Shown here: positions 1 to 10,237 of the stretch, piece by piece
How positions within the stretch are numbered: position 1 is the stretch's first letter
Layout: each line of letters opens with the position of its first letter
NCBI GenBank assembly: GCA_009731375.1
Contig: BJOX01000370.1
Location: 496,317-540,334, forward strand
Reading direction: 5' to 3'
DNA from: Paulinella micropora
Lineage: Eukaryota; Cercozoa; Imbricatea; Euglyphida
DNA length: 44,018 nt
The notes under the pieces: generated by a model
Database searches by the model: none
The model's input: only the letters and a program-made list of their open reading frames with translations
Told to the model about the DNA's origin: nothing
Program-made: the position numbers and the translations under genes

Positions 1-3000
1 GAGACAAGACTCAAAAATGTTGAACGTAAAGTTCTTGTTCTCGCAGCCAATATACACAGGCCCGATGCTCTGTGTTATACGGAACTTTATTGTGAAACAT
101 TGAAGACAATATTAAAAGTTGGTAATGATACGATGGCGAATATTAATATTGTCGGCCGGAAGTTTTTTAATCGATACCGGGACTGGGTGGACGGAAATAT
201 GAAAAAGTCAACGGGCACTCTCAAAGGAGTGAGCAGCCGGACGGATATCACGGGAATCATCACACTGACCTTTAAATTGAAATCCGCACGAGTATACCGT
301 ATGGACCTCTATGTCGTCCCCGGTTACCACGGGTCAATATTACTATCGTATGACCAATTGGCTACGATGGGGGCTGTGATTGATTGCGCCGCACGGCGAG
401 TGATATATGGAGTAAAAAGAGGAGAAGAGAACGATATTGATCCCTTCAACGCTACTGACTCTTATGAGGCTTATGAGCTGAGTCTAGCGACGGATCACAA
501 AAAGATGGCCATCGCACATGAGGCACTTGAGGTGTACGTTCACCCCCATGTCGTAAGACCGGATGAACTGTCCTGGACCGACAATTGGGAATCCCAAGTG
601 TGCACTGTCACAGTTCCGACATGCCATTGGGACAAAAAGTCTATTGATGACTTAATCGAGAAGCGAAAGGAGGAGATTATATGTGTCGCACAAAGAAGCC
701 CGTCGTTGGCGAGATTCGCGGAAGGAGTAGGAACAGATGTCCATATTACTAACGGATACTGTTTCCATGCGAAAGTAGGAGAAGAAAAAAGGGAGGCGTT
801 TGTACCAAGGAGAACGGGGCGAATCCCGGATACTCCACCAGAAACTATTAAAAGTTTTATTACTGATTTCTGGGGTGACGAGCCCACGTGGCCGCGTTCA
901 CTGTCTGAAGTGAAGAAATGCTTACGGACTTTATTCGAAAATAATAAGCCGTATACTATTATCCTGCCATATAATGAGAAGGCGATATGGGCGCAGGAAA
1001 TAAGGGACCGGCTTATTGATCATCCTATACCGGTACCCTCTCGCAAGCAACAGCTAGTGGTGGCTTGTCGTATGGGAACTCGTGAGCAGAGCAGTGCATA
1101 CAAGCGGAAGCTCAGAGACCTCGACAAGTTGAAATTGATACCGCAAGCATTCACATGCTTTGATGGTTTTTACACCCGTAAAGCTCCTTTGCAATACGCG
1201 AGACTCATTGACATGCTGGTGGAGCTCGGTAAAGATGATGAGCCGGACACGGTCACGTATGAAAAGACGGGCCTAGATGATGTCTCGGAAGAGGACTTAG
1301 GCTTGGAGGAGGACAGAGAACCCCTCAAGCAGCATAAGCAGATGTCTGATGAAGATTTTCAAGAGGCGGCGCGGAAAATATTGGAAGAAGGAGTAGGCAC
1401 GGAGAAGGAGAAGGAGCTTTTAAAAGCCAAATTAGAGGCGAACAAGGAAATTTTTGACCCTCCACATGCAGGTGGTGTCAAGCCTGAAGATTTCACTGCG
1501 GTTATTTACAAAATACCGGGTGCGGAGCCGTCACCGGCACCACGAAGGGCGAATTTGAGTATACATGAGGCGAAGATAGCGGAGGAGCTAGCAAGACAGC
1601 TGCTCAATGAGGACTTTATTGAGAGATCAACATCTCCAATAGTCTCACAACCGAGAATAGTGCCGAAGCCAGGAGGAGAATGGCGCCTGACAGTTAACTA
1701 TGCTCGTGTTAACAAGGTGCTGGAGGAAGAGAGAAATCCTCTCCCGACATTAGAAGAAGGAAGGAGAGTACTGCGGAATGCAAAATTCTATTCGGTCATT
1801 GACCTTAAGAATGGCTTCTGGCAGATACCACTGGAGGAAAAGTCCAGATGGCTGACGGCGTTTGTGGTGGGTATGGAAATATACCAATGGAAAGTGCTTC
1901 CGATGGGCCTCAAGCAAGCCCCAGGACTTTTCCAGAAGGCGATGCAGAAGATGTTGAGCAGTCAGTACGATGATTTGTCTGACGGTGGCTTTATGAGAAG
2001 GCGGGGACAGAAGGCGGGAGAATATGCATTTTGCTATATCGATGACATTATCGTATACTCTAACACAATGGAGGAGCATATCGATCATTTGTCCGATATA
2101 TTCAGGCGCATCGGAGCTTTTGGCCTGAAGTGCAATCTAAAGAAGTGTCAACTTGCCAAGACGAGTGTGACATACTTAGGGTACGAGATCTCCCATAATC
2201 GAGTCTCGATATCCAAAGAGAAGAGGGAGGAGATTATGAATCGACCGATACCGAAGAACCGCACTGAATTGCACTCATTCCTTGCGATGGCGCAATACTA
2301 TAGCCAGTTTATACCCGATTGGGGTGCAACACGGGCTAAAGTGGAGAAAATGATAGATTTTGGAGACTTTGAGAAGTGGGACGAAGAGGCTTTGCAAGCG
2401 TTTCATGCGCTCAAAGATCTCATTTACAAAGACCCGAAAGACGGAGGACTGGTGTTAACGATGCCCGACTTTACGAAACAATTCGTAGTCGATACAGACG
2501 CATCTAAGTTTGCGATTGGGGCTGTATTACAACAAGAGGATGAGGAGAAGAAATTACGCCCAATCATGTTTATTAGTAGGAAGTTGTGTGCGGCGGAGAG
2601 AAACTATTGCACAAGGCAAAGAGAGGCGTTGGCGGTAGTATGGGCCCTCAAGAGGCTCAGAGAGTATTTGTGGGGAGGACCTCAATTTACTGTCAGAACT
2701 GATCATCATAACCTGTTATGGTTGATGAATCATGAACAGACGGGACGGCTGGCGCGGTGGCAAGCGTTCTTGTCTTGTTTCGATTTTACAATGGTCCATC
2801 TACCGGGAAAGCGAAATGTGGTCGCTGATAGCCTCTCTAGGCTAGAGTTTAACTCAGAAGTATCGGCGTTGGTGTCCACGGTGGAGATGGAAGACTTGTC
2901 CACTGACAAGGTGTATGAGGTCAGCCACATTGAGGCGATGGAGATGGCGAGTGGAGTCCGATATGACCGCACAGGTCTACGGTACAGTCCACAAGGCCCG

Positions 3001-5373
3001 GATCACGGGATATGTTGTGAGCTACATACCCAGGAGGACGCTGAGTGGTCCTATGAGGTATATGAGAATGCGAAGGCGAACATAAGAGAGGAAGAGGAGA
3101 CGCAGGAAGTTTATGCGGAGCCTCCTCAAGAGCGGAGAAGTGACCTAGACGATGACCCGGAAAGAATCGGGGTACGGCTAGAAGATGGTACTATCCATAT
3201 AGCCTCGCCTACCGCATGGAGGCAACAACAGGCTCAAGATCCGGAGTTTAAAGAACTGATACAGTTATATCAGAACCCGGATGAGCTACGGATGACGAAA
3301 GCGATCAAAGATCAGATGAAGGAGATGGGATGGAGAGATGGTCTACTGTGGTACAAGGGCCTTCACGGTCGCTATGCGTCACAGCCGGACAAATGGACCC
3401 TTTGGGTACCGGAGAGTCTGAGACGATTTATATTTGTCGCAGCCCACAATTGCCCACTTTTGGCGCATCCGGGTCGACAACGAACTCATATGTTCGTAGC
3501 GAGGCGATTCTGGTGGAAGAAGATGAAGGAGGAGATAGATCAGGCGGTGGATGCATGCATCCCGTGCAAGATAAACAAAACACCACTGAAGGCAAATTTC
3601 GGCCTGATTGGCGAATTTCCTCTTCATGCGGGGATGTTTGAGTTTATACACATTGATCATGTGGGACCTTTCCCAGAATCGAAGGATGTTTACAAATATC
3701 TCCTTACGGCTATTGACAGAGCCACCAACTATGTGTGGATCATCCCTGTCAAAGACGTTACCGGCAAGACGATGGCCGAGGCGCTGATCGATATGATCAT
3801 CTCACAGATCGGAGTACCAAGAAAGATATGTTCTGATCGAGGCTCGGACTTTAATAACGAGGTCATCGACAAACTATCTAAGTATTACGGGATGAAATGG
3901 CAATATGTTACTGCCTATAACCCGCGAGCAAATGGGAAAATCGAGCGGGTACACAGACCCCTCAAAGCCTCGCTAAAGATGTATTGCACGAAGAAGGAGA
4001 ATCAAAGAGCATGGGTCGAGGCAGCACCATCATTTGCGTTTGCAATGAACTGTCTACCCTCTACGGCGTTAGGAGGCTCGAAGAGCTCAATCTCGCCATA
4101 TCAGTTAGTATATGGGCGTGAGCCTGATATCCCGACTTCGCTCCTTCACCCAAAAGACACTTGGGCGGATGCGGATGAGTTGTTTGGGATGAGACTTAGA
4201 GTGAAGATGGAGGCGGAACAAATAGTCAGGGCGCATAGAGAGGCGGAGCGCCGAAAGACTGATGCTGAAGGGGTGCGACAAGCGCACTTGGATCAGATCA
4301 AGTTCCAGGTCGGGGATATTGTACTATTGTACCATCCTCAAGTCCCGAAGGGAGTCAGCTCTAAGCTGTTCACTCACTGGAAAGGACCTTATCAGATTAT
4401 GGAACAGACGGGACCTCTGAATTACAAGATCAGGGGTAGAGGGAAGGTGCAAATTGTGAATGTAAGAAGGCTGATTAAGTATGATCCCTTCTTACTGGAA
4501 GATGAATCCGTTGAGGAGGCGTTAAAACGGATGAAGGATGATTTCAAAGAGGTGCCGCCCATCCACAAGGAGGCTGGCATAGACCAAGACGATGCTTATC
4601 GGGCACCGATAGCTGAGAAGGAGGAGAGTGAGGTGGACAGCAAGGAGAAGACTGACCGCATAAGCGCGGTGGGGACTCAGTCCAAGTCTCCGCGAGAGCA
4701 TAGCGGAAAGAAGGAGAAGATCACAGAGGCGCAGCTAAGGAGAGCGCGGAATGATCTTATCAACGACCAACCGAGGAAGGCGATGAGGTCGATGAGATCA
4801 AAGGACGTCCACCAGGAGGAGGAGGGGACGGACACTGACCCAAACGCGGGCAACGTTGAGATTGTCCATGAGCGATGGAAGGAAGGCGATGCGATAGCAA
4901 CCATCGCATGGGTGAAAAATGTTTTCTATCTGATGAGACCAGCGGAACAACATGTCGCTGATGACACTCTCTCAGACTTATACTTGATGCGGGTCGTGGC
5001 GGTCCCACGACAGATGCGTGTCACACGGACACTCAAAATATCATCAGCCGCAAAGATAGTACAACCGATACTCCAGTTCTGGAGAAGTATGGACCCGGTT
5101 GAGGTTCCAAAGGCAAGACATTATCTGCCAGTATATAAAGACGCAAAAAGTCTCGAGACATGGGATGATACAATTACTCCCAGAGACAAGGATTACACTG
5201 CGTGGACCATTCAGACACTGCCAAGAGGAGTGCTTGATGTCCCTTTTGAATTATCGTTGGGCGGAATCCCTAATAAGATCTGGGACATTCTCGAACAGTC
5301 AAAGTTCGATCTGACTTTTGTTGGTGGTCCTCCACCAGGCAAAGAAATCCGCGCCAGACGACGAAGGCAGTGA
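1..5373 (+). CDS. pol: Ty3/Gypsy-like retrotransposon polyprotein (protease, RT, RNase H, integrase), 5'-partial
   Basis: The frame is open from base 1, so the N-terminus (any gag) lies off the left edge; the first start-like codon is TTG at 100. Residues are numbered from there. A retropepsin-like segment comes first, with DTMA where DTGA is usual. Reverse transcriptase spans roughly 500-740 with YIDD at 646-649. RNase H follows with DTDAS near 798, TDHH near 867 and a DSLSR end. The integrase has an HHCC zinc finger at about 1115-1160, then a core with D near 1185, DRGSDF near 1245 and E in GKIERVHR near 1280. A GPY/F-type module (HWKGPYQI) lies near 1427. RT before integrase gives the Ty3/Gypsy order. 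About 300 further residues after GPY/F, ending in RRRRQ, are not recognised. The frame is uninterrupted, so this copy looks young. The product would be cleaved into the enzymes that copy and insert the element. Confidence 0.93.
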   Translation, partial: ETRLKNVERKVLVLAANIHRPDALCYTELYCETLKTILKVGNDTMANINIVGRKFFNRYRDWVDGNMKKSTGTLKGVSSRTDITGIITLTFKLKSARVYRMDLYVVPGYHGSILLSYDQLATMGAVIDCAARRVIYGVKRGEENDIDPFNATDSYEAYELSLATDHKKMAIAHEALEVYVHPHVVRPDELSWTDNWESQVCTVTVPTCHWDKKSIDDLIEKRKEEIICVAQRSPSLARFAEGVGTDVHITNGYCFHAKVGEEKREAFVPRRTGRIPDTPPETIKSFITDFWGDEPTWPRSLSEVKKCLRTLFENNKPYTIILPYNEKAIWAQEIRDRLIDHPIPVPSRKQQLVVACRMGTREQSSAYKRKLRDLDKLKLIPQAFTCFDGFYTRKAPLQYARLIDMLVELGKDDEPDTVTYEKTGLDDVSEEDLGLEEDREPLKQHKQMSDEDFQEAARKILEEGVGTEKEKELLKAKLEANKEIFDPPHAGGVKPEDFTAVIYKIPGAEPSPAPRRANLSIHEAKIAEELARQLLNEDFIERSTSPIVSQPRIVPKPGGEWRLTVNYARVNKVLEEERNPLPTLEEGRRVLRNAKFYSVIDLKNGFWQIPLEEKSRWLTAFVVGMEIYQWKVLPMGLKQAPGLFQKAMQKMLSSQYDDLSDGGFMRRRGQKAGEYAFCYIDDIIVYSNTMEEHIDHLSDIFRRIGAFGLKCNLKKCQLAKTSVTYLGYEISHNRVSISKEKREEIMNRPIPKNRTELHSFLAMAQYYSQFIPDWGATRAKVEKMIDFGDFEKWDEEALQAFHALKDLIYKDPKDGGLVLTMPDFTKQFVVDTDASKFAIGAVLQQEDEEKKLRPIMFISRKLCAAERNYCTRQREALAVVWALKRLREYLWGGPQFTVRTDHHNLLWLMNHEQTGRLARWQAFLSCFDFTMVHLPGKRNVVADSLSRLEFNSEVSALVSTVEMEDLSTDKVYEVSHIEAMEMASGVRYDRTGLRYSPQGPDHGICCELHTQEDAEWSYEVYENAKANIREEEETQEVYAEPPQERRSDLDDDPERIGVRLEDGTIHIASPTAWRQQQAQDPEFKELIQLYQNPDELRMTKAIKDQMKEMGWRDGLLWYKGLHGRYASQPDKWTLWVPESLRRFIFVAAHNCPLLAHPGRQRTHMFVARRFWWKKMKEEIDQAVDACIPCKINKTPLKANFGLIGEFPLHAGMFEFIHIDHVGPFPESKDVYKYLLTAIDRATNYVWIIPVKDVTGKTMAEALIDMIISQIGVPRKICSDRGSDFNNEVIDKLSKYYGMKWQYVTAYNPRANGKIERVHRPLKASLKMYCTKKENQRAWVEAAPSFAFAMNCLPSTALGGSKSSISPYQLVYGREPDIPTSLLHPKDTWADADELFGMRLRVKMEAEQIVRAHREAERRKTDAEGVRQAHLDQIKFQVGDIVLLYHPQVPKGVSSKLFTHWKGPYQIMEQTGPLNYKIRGRGKVQIVNVRRLIKYDPFLLEDESVEEALKRMKDDFKEVPPIHKEAGIDQDDAYRAPIAEKEESEVDSKEKTDRISAVGTQSKSPREHSGKKEKITEAQLRRARNDLINDQPRKAMRSMRSKDVHQEEEGTDTDPNAGNVEIVHERWKEGDAIATIAWVKNVFYLMRPAEQHVADDTLSDLYLMRVVAVPRQMRVTRTLKISSAAKIVQPILQFWRSMDPVEVPKARHYLPVYKDAKSLETWDDTITPRDKDYTAWTIQTLPRGVLDVPFELSLGGIPNKIWDILEQSKFDLTFVGGPPPGKEIRARRRRQ

Positions 5374-6435
5374 CAAAGAAACTATTTTTCTTTATGCGTC
5401 TCAAATAAACTGATTGATTGCCCACGGCGTATCATGATTTGATCATGCATCATCAGTTATCAATATGAATATTAAAAAGACTCAGTGATATAACTTGGCA
5501 TTCGATCGCAACATACGAGTGCGAAAGGTCGATCGACGATGATACTACACCGTATACGGGGATCGCTAGTGTATTGAGCGATGGTGTTCCCGGGTATGAC
5601 CCTTTCCAAGTCCTGGGATGATGTTCTCGAAAATGAAATGTTCTCTGAAACTTTCATTAAATTATTTTTTACGATAGATTATATACTGTCGTACCTGAGC
5701 ACGGTCAATCTCTACTTGTGTCGGTATATCGCAGGGTCGGGTACATACACCTCGACTTCGGATATAGCTATTAGGACTGGCCCCCTAATACTATATCATA
5801 GGATATCCGCCTTATACAAGGGTATGTAATTAAAAAAGACAATGTACTTACGATCTCCCTGTGAATAATAATAATAATAATGATAATGATAAGAAGAAGA
5901 ATGAGATCAAAGGGGGAATCGTACTACAGCACCACGTTGCTTGTATTTTTTTTATTAATTGTACGTTTGTTCCGGACATACTGCCGAAAAAAAAAATTGA
6001 GGGGAAGGAGTTCAAAATTTACAAGGCTAGAGAATCCGCTTTGACGTGCCGTATGAGGATATATTTATCGTCTTTTAGCGTCTATCCGTGGGTCGATGCG
6101 CTGTGTGGCATGACTCCATAGCGCATACTATTTGCAGAAAGAAATCAGAAGGTGTATGACGAAAATGCTATTTCCGTCATAAAATCGGGAGGGGGTACTG
6201 TAGGCATCACCCCCCGGATAGCCGGTAAAAAATACCTTTTCCTGGTGACAGGTGCACCAGCTTGTTTTTCAGTATTATTTGTCCGGATTGGACCTGATGC
6301 CATTTTATTCCTGGTCTGTTGCCGTTTTCCTTTTTGGCTTCACTGAGCTGATATAACGAGACATCATTCTCATTCTTGAGGACTGTGTTTGGTTGTATTA
6401 CCGACTTTTTACGAGCTATCGTTGGGGGCATTACA
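5374..6435. other. Non-coding stretch after the Ty3/Gypsy polyprotein; probable 3' UTR/LTR, boundaries unresolved
   Basis: No convincing gene. The 3' LTR of the element should lie here, but the 5' LTR is outside the window, so no pair can be compared. A purine-rich run near 5890-5918 that ends in AAAGGGGGA could be the polypurine primer, but the bases after it do not start with TG. A short AAT/GAT simple repeat lies at about 5862-5890. A minus-strand reading frame covers about 6207-6440, but it resembles nothing I know. Confidence 0.4.
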
Positions 6436-6439
6436 CTGT

Positions 6440-6996
6440 CCATGTTGTGGTGGCATAATATATTGATATTGCGGTGGCGGTGGTAATGCTTGTATCCTAT
6501 TTTTTCTGTCTTCTTCATATTTTACATCATCTATGAGTTTTTGCTCCCTTCTTAGTTCTCTGGCTTTTTGTTCTTGTCGTTCCTTGATATCGGATAGTTC
6601 TCTTTTGTGTTCTCTATCCTTTATTTCTTTTTGTTCCTCGGCATCGGCTATGTCTTTTCGTTCTAGCCTTTTCTTTTCTTCCTCGTCATGTATTAACTCA
6701 TATTTCTTTTGTAAGTTGCTTTGTATCTGGTTTCTGTTCTTGTGTTCAAGACGATTGAAATCAGATTTGATTATTTTTTCCCTTGGTTTGCGGCCCTGCC
6801 TTTGTGGCCTCGGCTTACCAATATATTTCATAAAAAATTTAACAATTTGAAGTGTGCTCATATCATTTGTCTTTTTACCGAAATTAAGATAATATTTTTT
6901 ACCATTCTGGATAATATAAGGTCTCCCGCTCTTATTCCTATAAACTCTAGGTGGTCTTACCTTAGCCTTTTTCTTATTAGTCTTTTTAGCAACCAT
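6440..6996 (-). pseudogene. N-terminal fragment of a virus-like basic/coiled-coil protein (same family as the gene at 12771-14105)
   Basis: The gene starts with ATG at 6996. The first 30 residues are very basic (AKKTNKKKAK), then a block resembling the R-x-Y-x-N-x-x-GRPYI-x-x-NGKK motif seen in proteins of Polinton-like and large DNA viruses. A long E/K/R-rich coiled coil follows (about residues 85-165), then a PPPPQYQYIMPPQ proline-rich segment. Immediately afterwards homology to the second copy stops, and the frame runs into unrelated sequence and ends at 6409. The shared block REHKRELSDI...IMPPQ recurs at 12771-12940 on the plus strand with a few substitutions, so the two are separate copies. 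The fragment is AT-rich, unlike the GC-rich genes nearby. I infer a truncated endogenous viral gene whose full product would end in a cysteine protease. Confidence 0.7.
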
Positions 6997-7002
6997 TGTA
7001 AG

Positions 7003-7165
7003 ATAGTTTAGAATTGCGTTTTACTGCCCGAAGGGCGTAATCACTCTACGAGATGGTCGTGCTATCGCACTCTCACTATGGATTCAGCTCGCTAAATCTA
7101 TATTCTAAACCATCGTTTTTTATTTTAGGAAAAAATAAATCGTTTTTACGATGTTTGTTGAAGAC
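7003..7165. promoter_or_regulatory. Hairpin-rich intergenic block of the virus-like element, copy 1
   Basis: The spacer upstream of the gene at 6996 contains TTTAGAATTGCGTTT, then GTGCTATCGCACTCTCACT, then ATTCTAAA and an ATCGTTTTTACGAT hairpin. The same ordered set recurs at 7544-7612. TTTAGAAT and ATTCTAAA are inverted copies, GTGC..GCAC is a small hairpin, and the last part is another stem. It probably holds transcription start or 3'-end signals shared by the viral genes. Confidence 0.45.
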
Positions 7166-7188
7166 GTGGTCTGAATCAAAATATCCAT

Positions 7189-7499
7189 TTAATGAAACTT
7201 TACAGCACCTCCTCGTTGCTTACCATATCCGAGTTTTGCAGCAGTAGCACTAACACTACCCGCGTAAGGCACCCAACACTACTCAATGCCCCCGCAGTCC
7301 TAGAGATTACTTTATTATCGCGAAGGAATTTATTAACAGCCAAGGCAGTTTTTCCGACCTTAGCCCAGTTAATCTTTCCTCCCTTTTGTCCGCATCCCTT
7401 CTTCTTGGTTTTCTTTTTTCCTCCCTTCTGTGGCATTGATGGATTGTATCCGATGTTATATCCTGATGGTTGTGAAATTATCACTGGCGATACTGGCAT
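7189..7499 (-). pseudogene. Small basic glycine-rich virion-type protein, one frame break
   Basis: ATG at 7499 begins MPVSPVIISQPSG, followed by a Lys/Gly-rich stretch (QKGGKKKTKKKGCGQKGG) and an amphipathic segment INWAKVGKTALAVNKFLRDNK, then ISRTAGALSSVG. At a GGG run near 7272-7274 the frame breaks. In the neighbouring frame a natural-looking C-terminus continues (AATAAKLGYGK-type, ending AVKFH) to a stop at 7189-7191. Small basic, glycine-rich proteins with an amphipathic helix occur as core or minor capsid proteins in adenovirus-like and Polinton-like viruses. That assignment is inference from composition. The break is one base at a homopolymer, so it may be a sequencing error. Confidence 0.5.
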
Positions 7500-7543
7500 A
7501 TAATATACATTAAAAAAATTATATAAAAATATTATTTGATATT

Positions 7544-7612
7544 TTAGAATTGCGTTTCGTGCTGTCGCACTCTCACTTATTCTAAAACATCGTTTTTCGA
7601 TGTTTATGAGCA
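7544..7612. promoter_or_regulatory. Hairpin-rich intergenic block of the virus-like element, copy 2
   Basis: This is a compact version of the block at 7003-7165. It has TTTAGAATTGCGTTT, a GTGC-TGTC-GCAC hairpin, CTCTCACTTATTCTAAA, and a perfect stem AAACATCG/CGATGTTT around T5. It lies just upstream (minus strand) of the small basic protein gene, matching the position of copy 1 upstream of the next gene. Confidence 0.45.
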
Positions 7613-7721
7613 AGGGAAAATGAGCGAAGCGAATGAAAGCGATGCTAATAAATATCATTATTTCAGGCGGTAAGCAAAATTTTTTCTTAACTCGTCATCA
7701 ACACTTGAGACATAAAGAAAA

Positions 7722-7898
7722 TTAAATCGTTCCTTTTGTCGCCTCGTGATACTTTTGAAGAAAATAATCAAAGTCAAAAGATAGGTCTAAGTGCTTATAC
7801 ACGAGCGCTCCGTCTGGACCAGTATTTTCATTGAACATACCGGTCCGTCTGGAAATGTTGGAACTGCCCTTGCGGGGGTGTCATTAGAGCCTATCGTC
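7722..7898 (-). pseudogene. C-terminal remnant of an unidentified virus-like gene
   Basis: Two adjoining minus-strand frames make one plausible C-terminus. The upstream frame reads EELTIGSNDTPARAVPTFPDG (about 7898-7840). The next, in another frame, reads MFNENTGPDGALVYKHLDL and onward to ATKGTI and a TAA at 7722-7724. The break lies at the CAGACGGACCGG segment. It sits upstream of the small basic gene on the same strand and shares its AT-rich base use. The family is not recognised. Confidence 0.35.
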
Positions 7899-7981
7899 AA
7901 TTCTTCGTACTCCCCTCACGGGTGAGACGATGGAGGCGCATGTGCAGAAATGCATCAGCCATTGACAGAGAAGCACTATTA

Positions 7982-8689
7982 NNNNNNNNNNNNNNNNNNN
8001 NNNNNNNNNNNNNNNNNNNNNNNNNNNNNNNNNNNNNNNNNNNNNNNNNNNNNNNNNNNNNNNNNNNNNNNNNNNNNNNNNNNNNNNNNNNNNNNNNNNN
8101 NNNNNNNNNNNNNNNNNNNNNNNNNNNNNNNNNNNNNNNNNNNNNNNNNNNNNNNNNNNNNNNNNNNNNNNNNNNNNNNNNNNNNNNNNNNNNNNNNNNN
8201 NNNNNNNNNNNNNNNNNNNNNNNNNNNNNNNNNNNNNNNNNNNNNNNNNNNNNNNNNNNNNNNNNNNNNNNNNNNNNNNNNNNNNNNNNNNNNNNNNNNN
8301 NNNNNNNNNNNNNNNNNNNNNNNNNNNNNNNNNNNNNNNNNNNNNNNNNNNNNNNNNNNNNNNNNNNNNNNNNNNNNNNNNNNNNNNNNNNNNNNNNNNN
8401 NNNNNNNNNNNNNNNNNNNNNNNNNNNNNNNNNNNNNNNNNNNNNNNNNNNNNNNNNNNNNNNNNNNNNNNNNNNNNNNNNNNNNNNNNNNNNNNNNNNN
8501 NNNNNNNNNNNNNNNNNNNNNNNNNNNNNNNNNNNNNNNNNNNNNNNNNNNNNNNNNNNNNNNNNNNNNNNNNNNNNNNNNNNNNNNNNNNNNNNNNNNN
8601 NNNNNNNNNNNNNNNNNNNNNNNNNNNNNNNNNNNNNNNNNNNNNNNNNNNNNNNNNNNNNNNNNNNNNNNNNNNNNNNNNNNNNNNNN
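7982..8689. other. Assembly gap (about 708 N)
   Basis: A run of N separates the AT-rich virus-like fragment on the left from GC-rich genes on the right. The junction between the two sequence types is hidden here. Confidence 0.99.
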
Positions 8690-9425
8690 GGCAGACAAGG
8701 AGAAGGGGAAGAGTGGGGCTCCAGCCAGGCTAAATGCTAGCCTTATCTTGTTTATGTTGTTTATAGACATGTGGCAGGCCTCTTTGCTAAAAGCTGGTCT
8801 CGTGGTCGAAGCACTGCTGAGTGTGGCCTTGGCGCTCAGCACAGGGTCGCGCTGCAATCATGCAAGAAGGTTTGCAATCATGCGAGAAGCAGGCTTCCTC
8901 AACGGAACCATAGAGTTTGGTTCTGTCGAGCCCTTTGCTGTAGCCGAAAAATGCCAACTCTTGCTTACGTACACTTTGCACTTGAAAACCAACCCTAATC
9001 TTACTGACGTAGTCTACAAACCCGACCCGTTGCACGATCGCCTCCTCCCGCAGGTCAAACGGCTCGACAAGGAGGATGAATGCTTTGCGAACATAGCAGG
9101 ATACACCCAATCGCTTATGCTACACCGGACAAAGTGGGAGGGCCTCCGGCTGAAATGGAATGCTGCTCTGAGCGAGCCCGCCAATTTTACATACGCAGTG
9201 AGCTTTCAATGCATAAACAAAGGCACGCATACAAGCATTGTTGTTCTGTTGGGGCTCGCCGCTGCTATTTCCGTCTCGGGTTGCATTTTGAACGAGTCCA
9301 AAAAATGCACTCAGAAAATCATCCGCGCCATGTACGGCATTAGTATGGCATTTGTTTTGATACCTCTGATTCTGTTCATCCTTGCCGAGTCTTCTCCCGC
9401 CCTTGGGAAATGGTATTACGTTTAA
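8690..9425 (+). CDS. Multi-pass membrane protein, 5' end lost in the gap
   Basis: About 244 C-terminal residues are visible; the start lies in or beyond the gap. A hydrophobic stretch occurs close to the gap (LILFMLFIDMWQASLLKAG and LVVEALLSVALAL). It is followed by a roughly 130-residue polar loop containing several cysteines and N-x-S/T sites (NLTD, NFTY), consistent with a lumenal or extracellular loop. Two closely spaced C-terminal hydrophobic helices follow (SIVVLLGLAAAISVSGC and GISMAFVLIPLILFILA), ending ALGKWYYV. The overall plan (two end helices, Cys-rich loop) resembles the protein at 23563-24408, though I see no clear sequence identity. The family is not recognised. A 14-bp palindrome overlaps the stop codon, and an AATAAAA signal lies near 9565. 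Confidence 0.65.
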
Positions 9426-9430
9426 ACGTA
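9417..9430. other. 14-bp perfect palindrome over the stop codon
   Basis: TACGTTTAAACGTA includes the TAA stop (9423-9425) of the membrane-protein gene. It could act as a 3'-end signal, but the evidence is position only. Confidence 0.35.
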
Positions 9431-9632
9431 GGAATCTCAGGGGGGCAGGGGGTGGGGTTTGTGCCGCGTTGGGCAGGGAAAGAAAGGGGGAAGAAATTGG
9501 CCCCGGTTGCTCCTCTCTTGCTGGCAGCCGCTTTCTTATAATTACTCTGCGGGTATCTGTTTTTAATAAAAAAGGAACCCGGAAAGAAAAATCAACCATT
9601 CTTCGGCAGCTGCTTTCCTTCCTCTACTCCCC

Positions 9633-10223
9633 ATGTCGGGGCCGGGGCTAAGCTTGAACAAGGACTTGCAGGCCCTCTTAAAAAAGACCCCCGCCAGGCA
9701 CCAAAACAGCAAACCACAGTCATCTGACGAGCTGAAGGCGGTGCTACAGTACTTGAAGGAAAAGATTGTACTACCAGTCCATCATGCTATAGCTGCGCAC
9801 GAGGCACGCCATGACANNNNNNNNNNCGGTACCGTTGACCGTGGTACGAAAGAGGTAATAATAGCCTCCCGAAAGTTGTTGGAAAAATACAAACGACAGC
9901 AGAACCCCTGCGGCCGTTGTCGGTGTGCTCGCGTGCAGCTGGATGATTTAGCCTTACAGAGGGCTTTGCTGATTGAAAAGCGGGAGCTCCACACCTTTGG
10001 CGCAGAAGAGAAGTTTGCAGAACTGCAGAAAAGTTCAGTATGGATGTCCCTTTCGCCCGAAGATCAAAAAATCGCCACTGACCGTTTTCTGGCGCTGCAA
10101 CAAGACATTGCGAAATTCAATGACTCTATCGATGAAAGCGAGGAAGCCCTTCTCTGTGAAGAATACAGAGATGCCATCAGATCCGCCCGAGCAGCAGCTG
10201 CCCTCAAAACCACCAACGCCTAA
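9633..10223 (+). CDS. Unidentified alpha-helical protein with CxxC-x-C motif
   Basis: ATG at 9633 opens a frame of about 196 residues, broken only by a 10-N join at 9817-9826. The product is mostly charged and helical: LNKDLQALLKKTP at the start, NPCGRCRCARVQLDD in the middle (a possible metal-binding or redox cluster), and a Ser/Glu-rich helical C-terminus ending in alanines. No signal peptide or membrane helix is seen. It converges on the peptidase-like gene at 10316, and the two share a 90-base spacer holding a hairpin and an A/T-rich 3'-end region. The family is not recognised. Confidence 0.6.
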   Translation: MSGPGLSLNKDLQALLKKTPARHQNSKPQSSDELKAVLQYLKEKIVLPVHHAIAAHEARHDXXXXGTVDRGTKEVIIASRKLLEKYKRQQNPCGRCRCARVQLDDLALQRALLIEKRELHTFGAEEKFAELQKSSVWMSLSPEDQKIATDRFLALQQDIAKFNDSIDESEEALLCEEYRDAIRSARAAAALKTTNA

Positions 10224-10237
10224 CAAGCACGTTTTGC

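Noticed and set aside
540-5314. Minus-strand and other-frame reading frames within the Ty3/Gypsy polyprotein
   Set aside because: They overlap the intact polyprotein and show no domain features.
5374-6435. Defined 3' LTR of the Ty3/Gypsy element
   Set aside because: No second LTR in the window and no clear TG...CA ends; left as unresolved.
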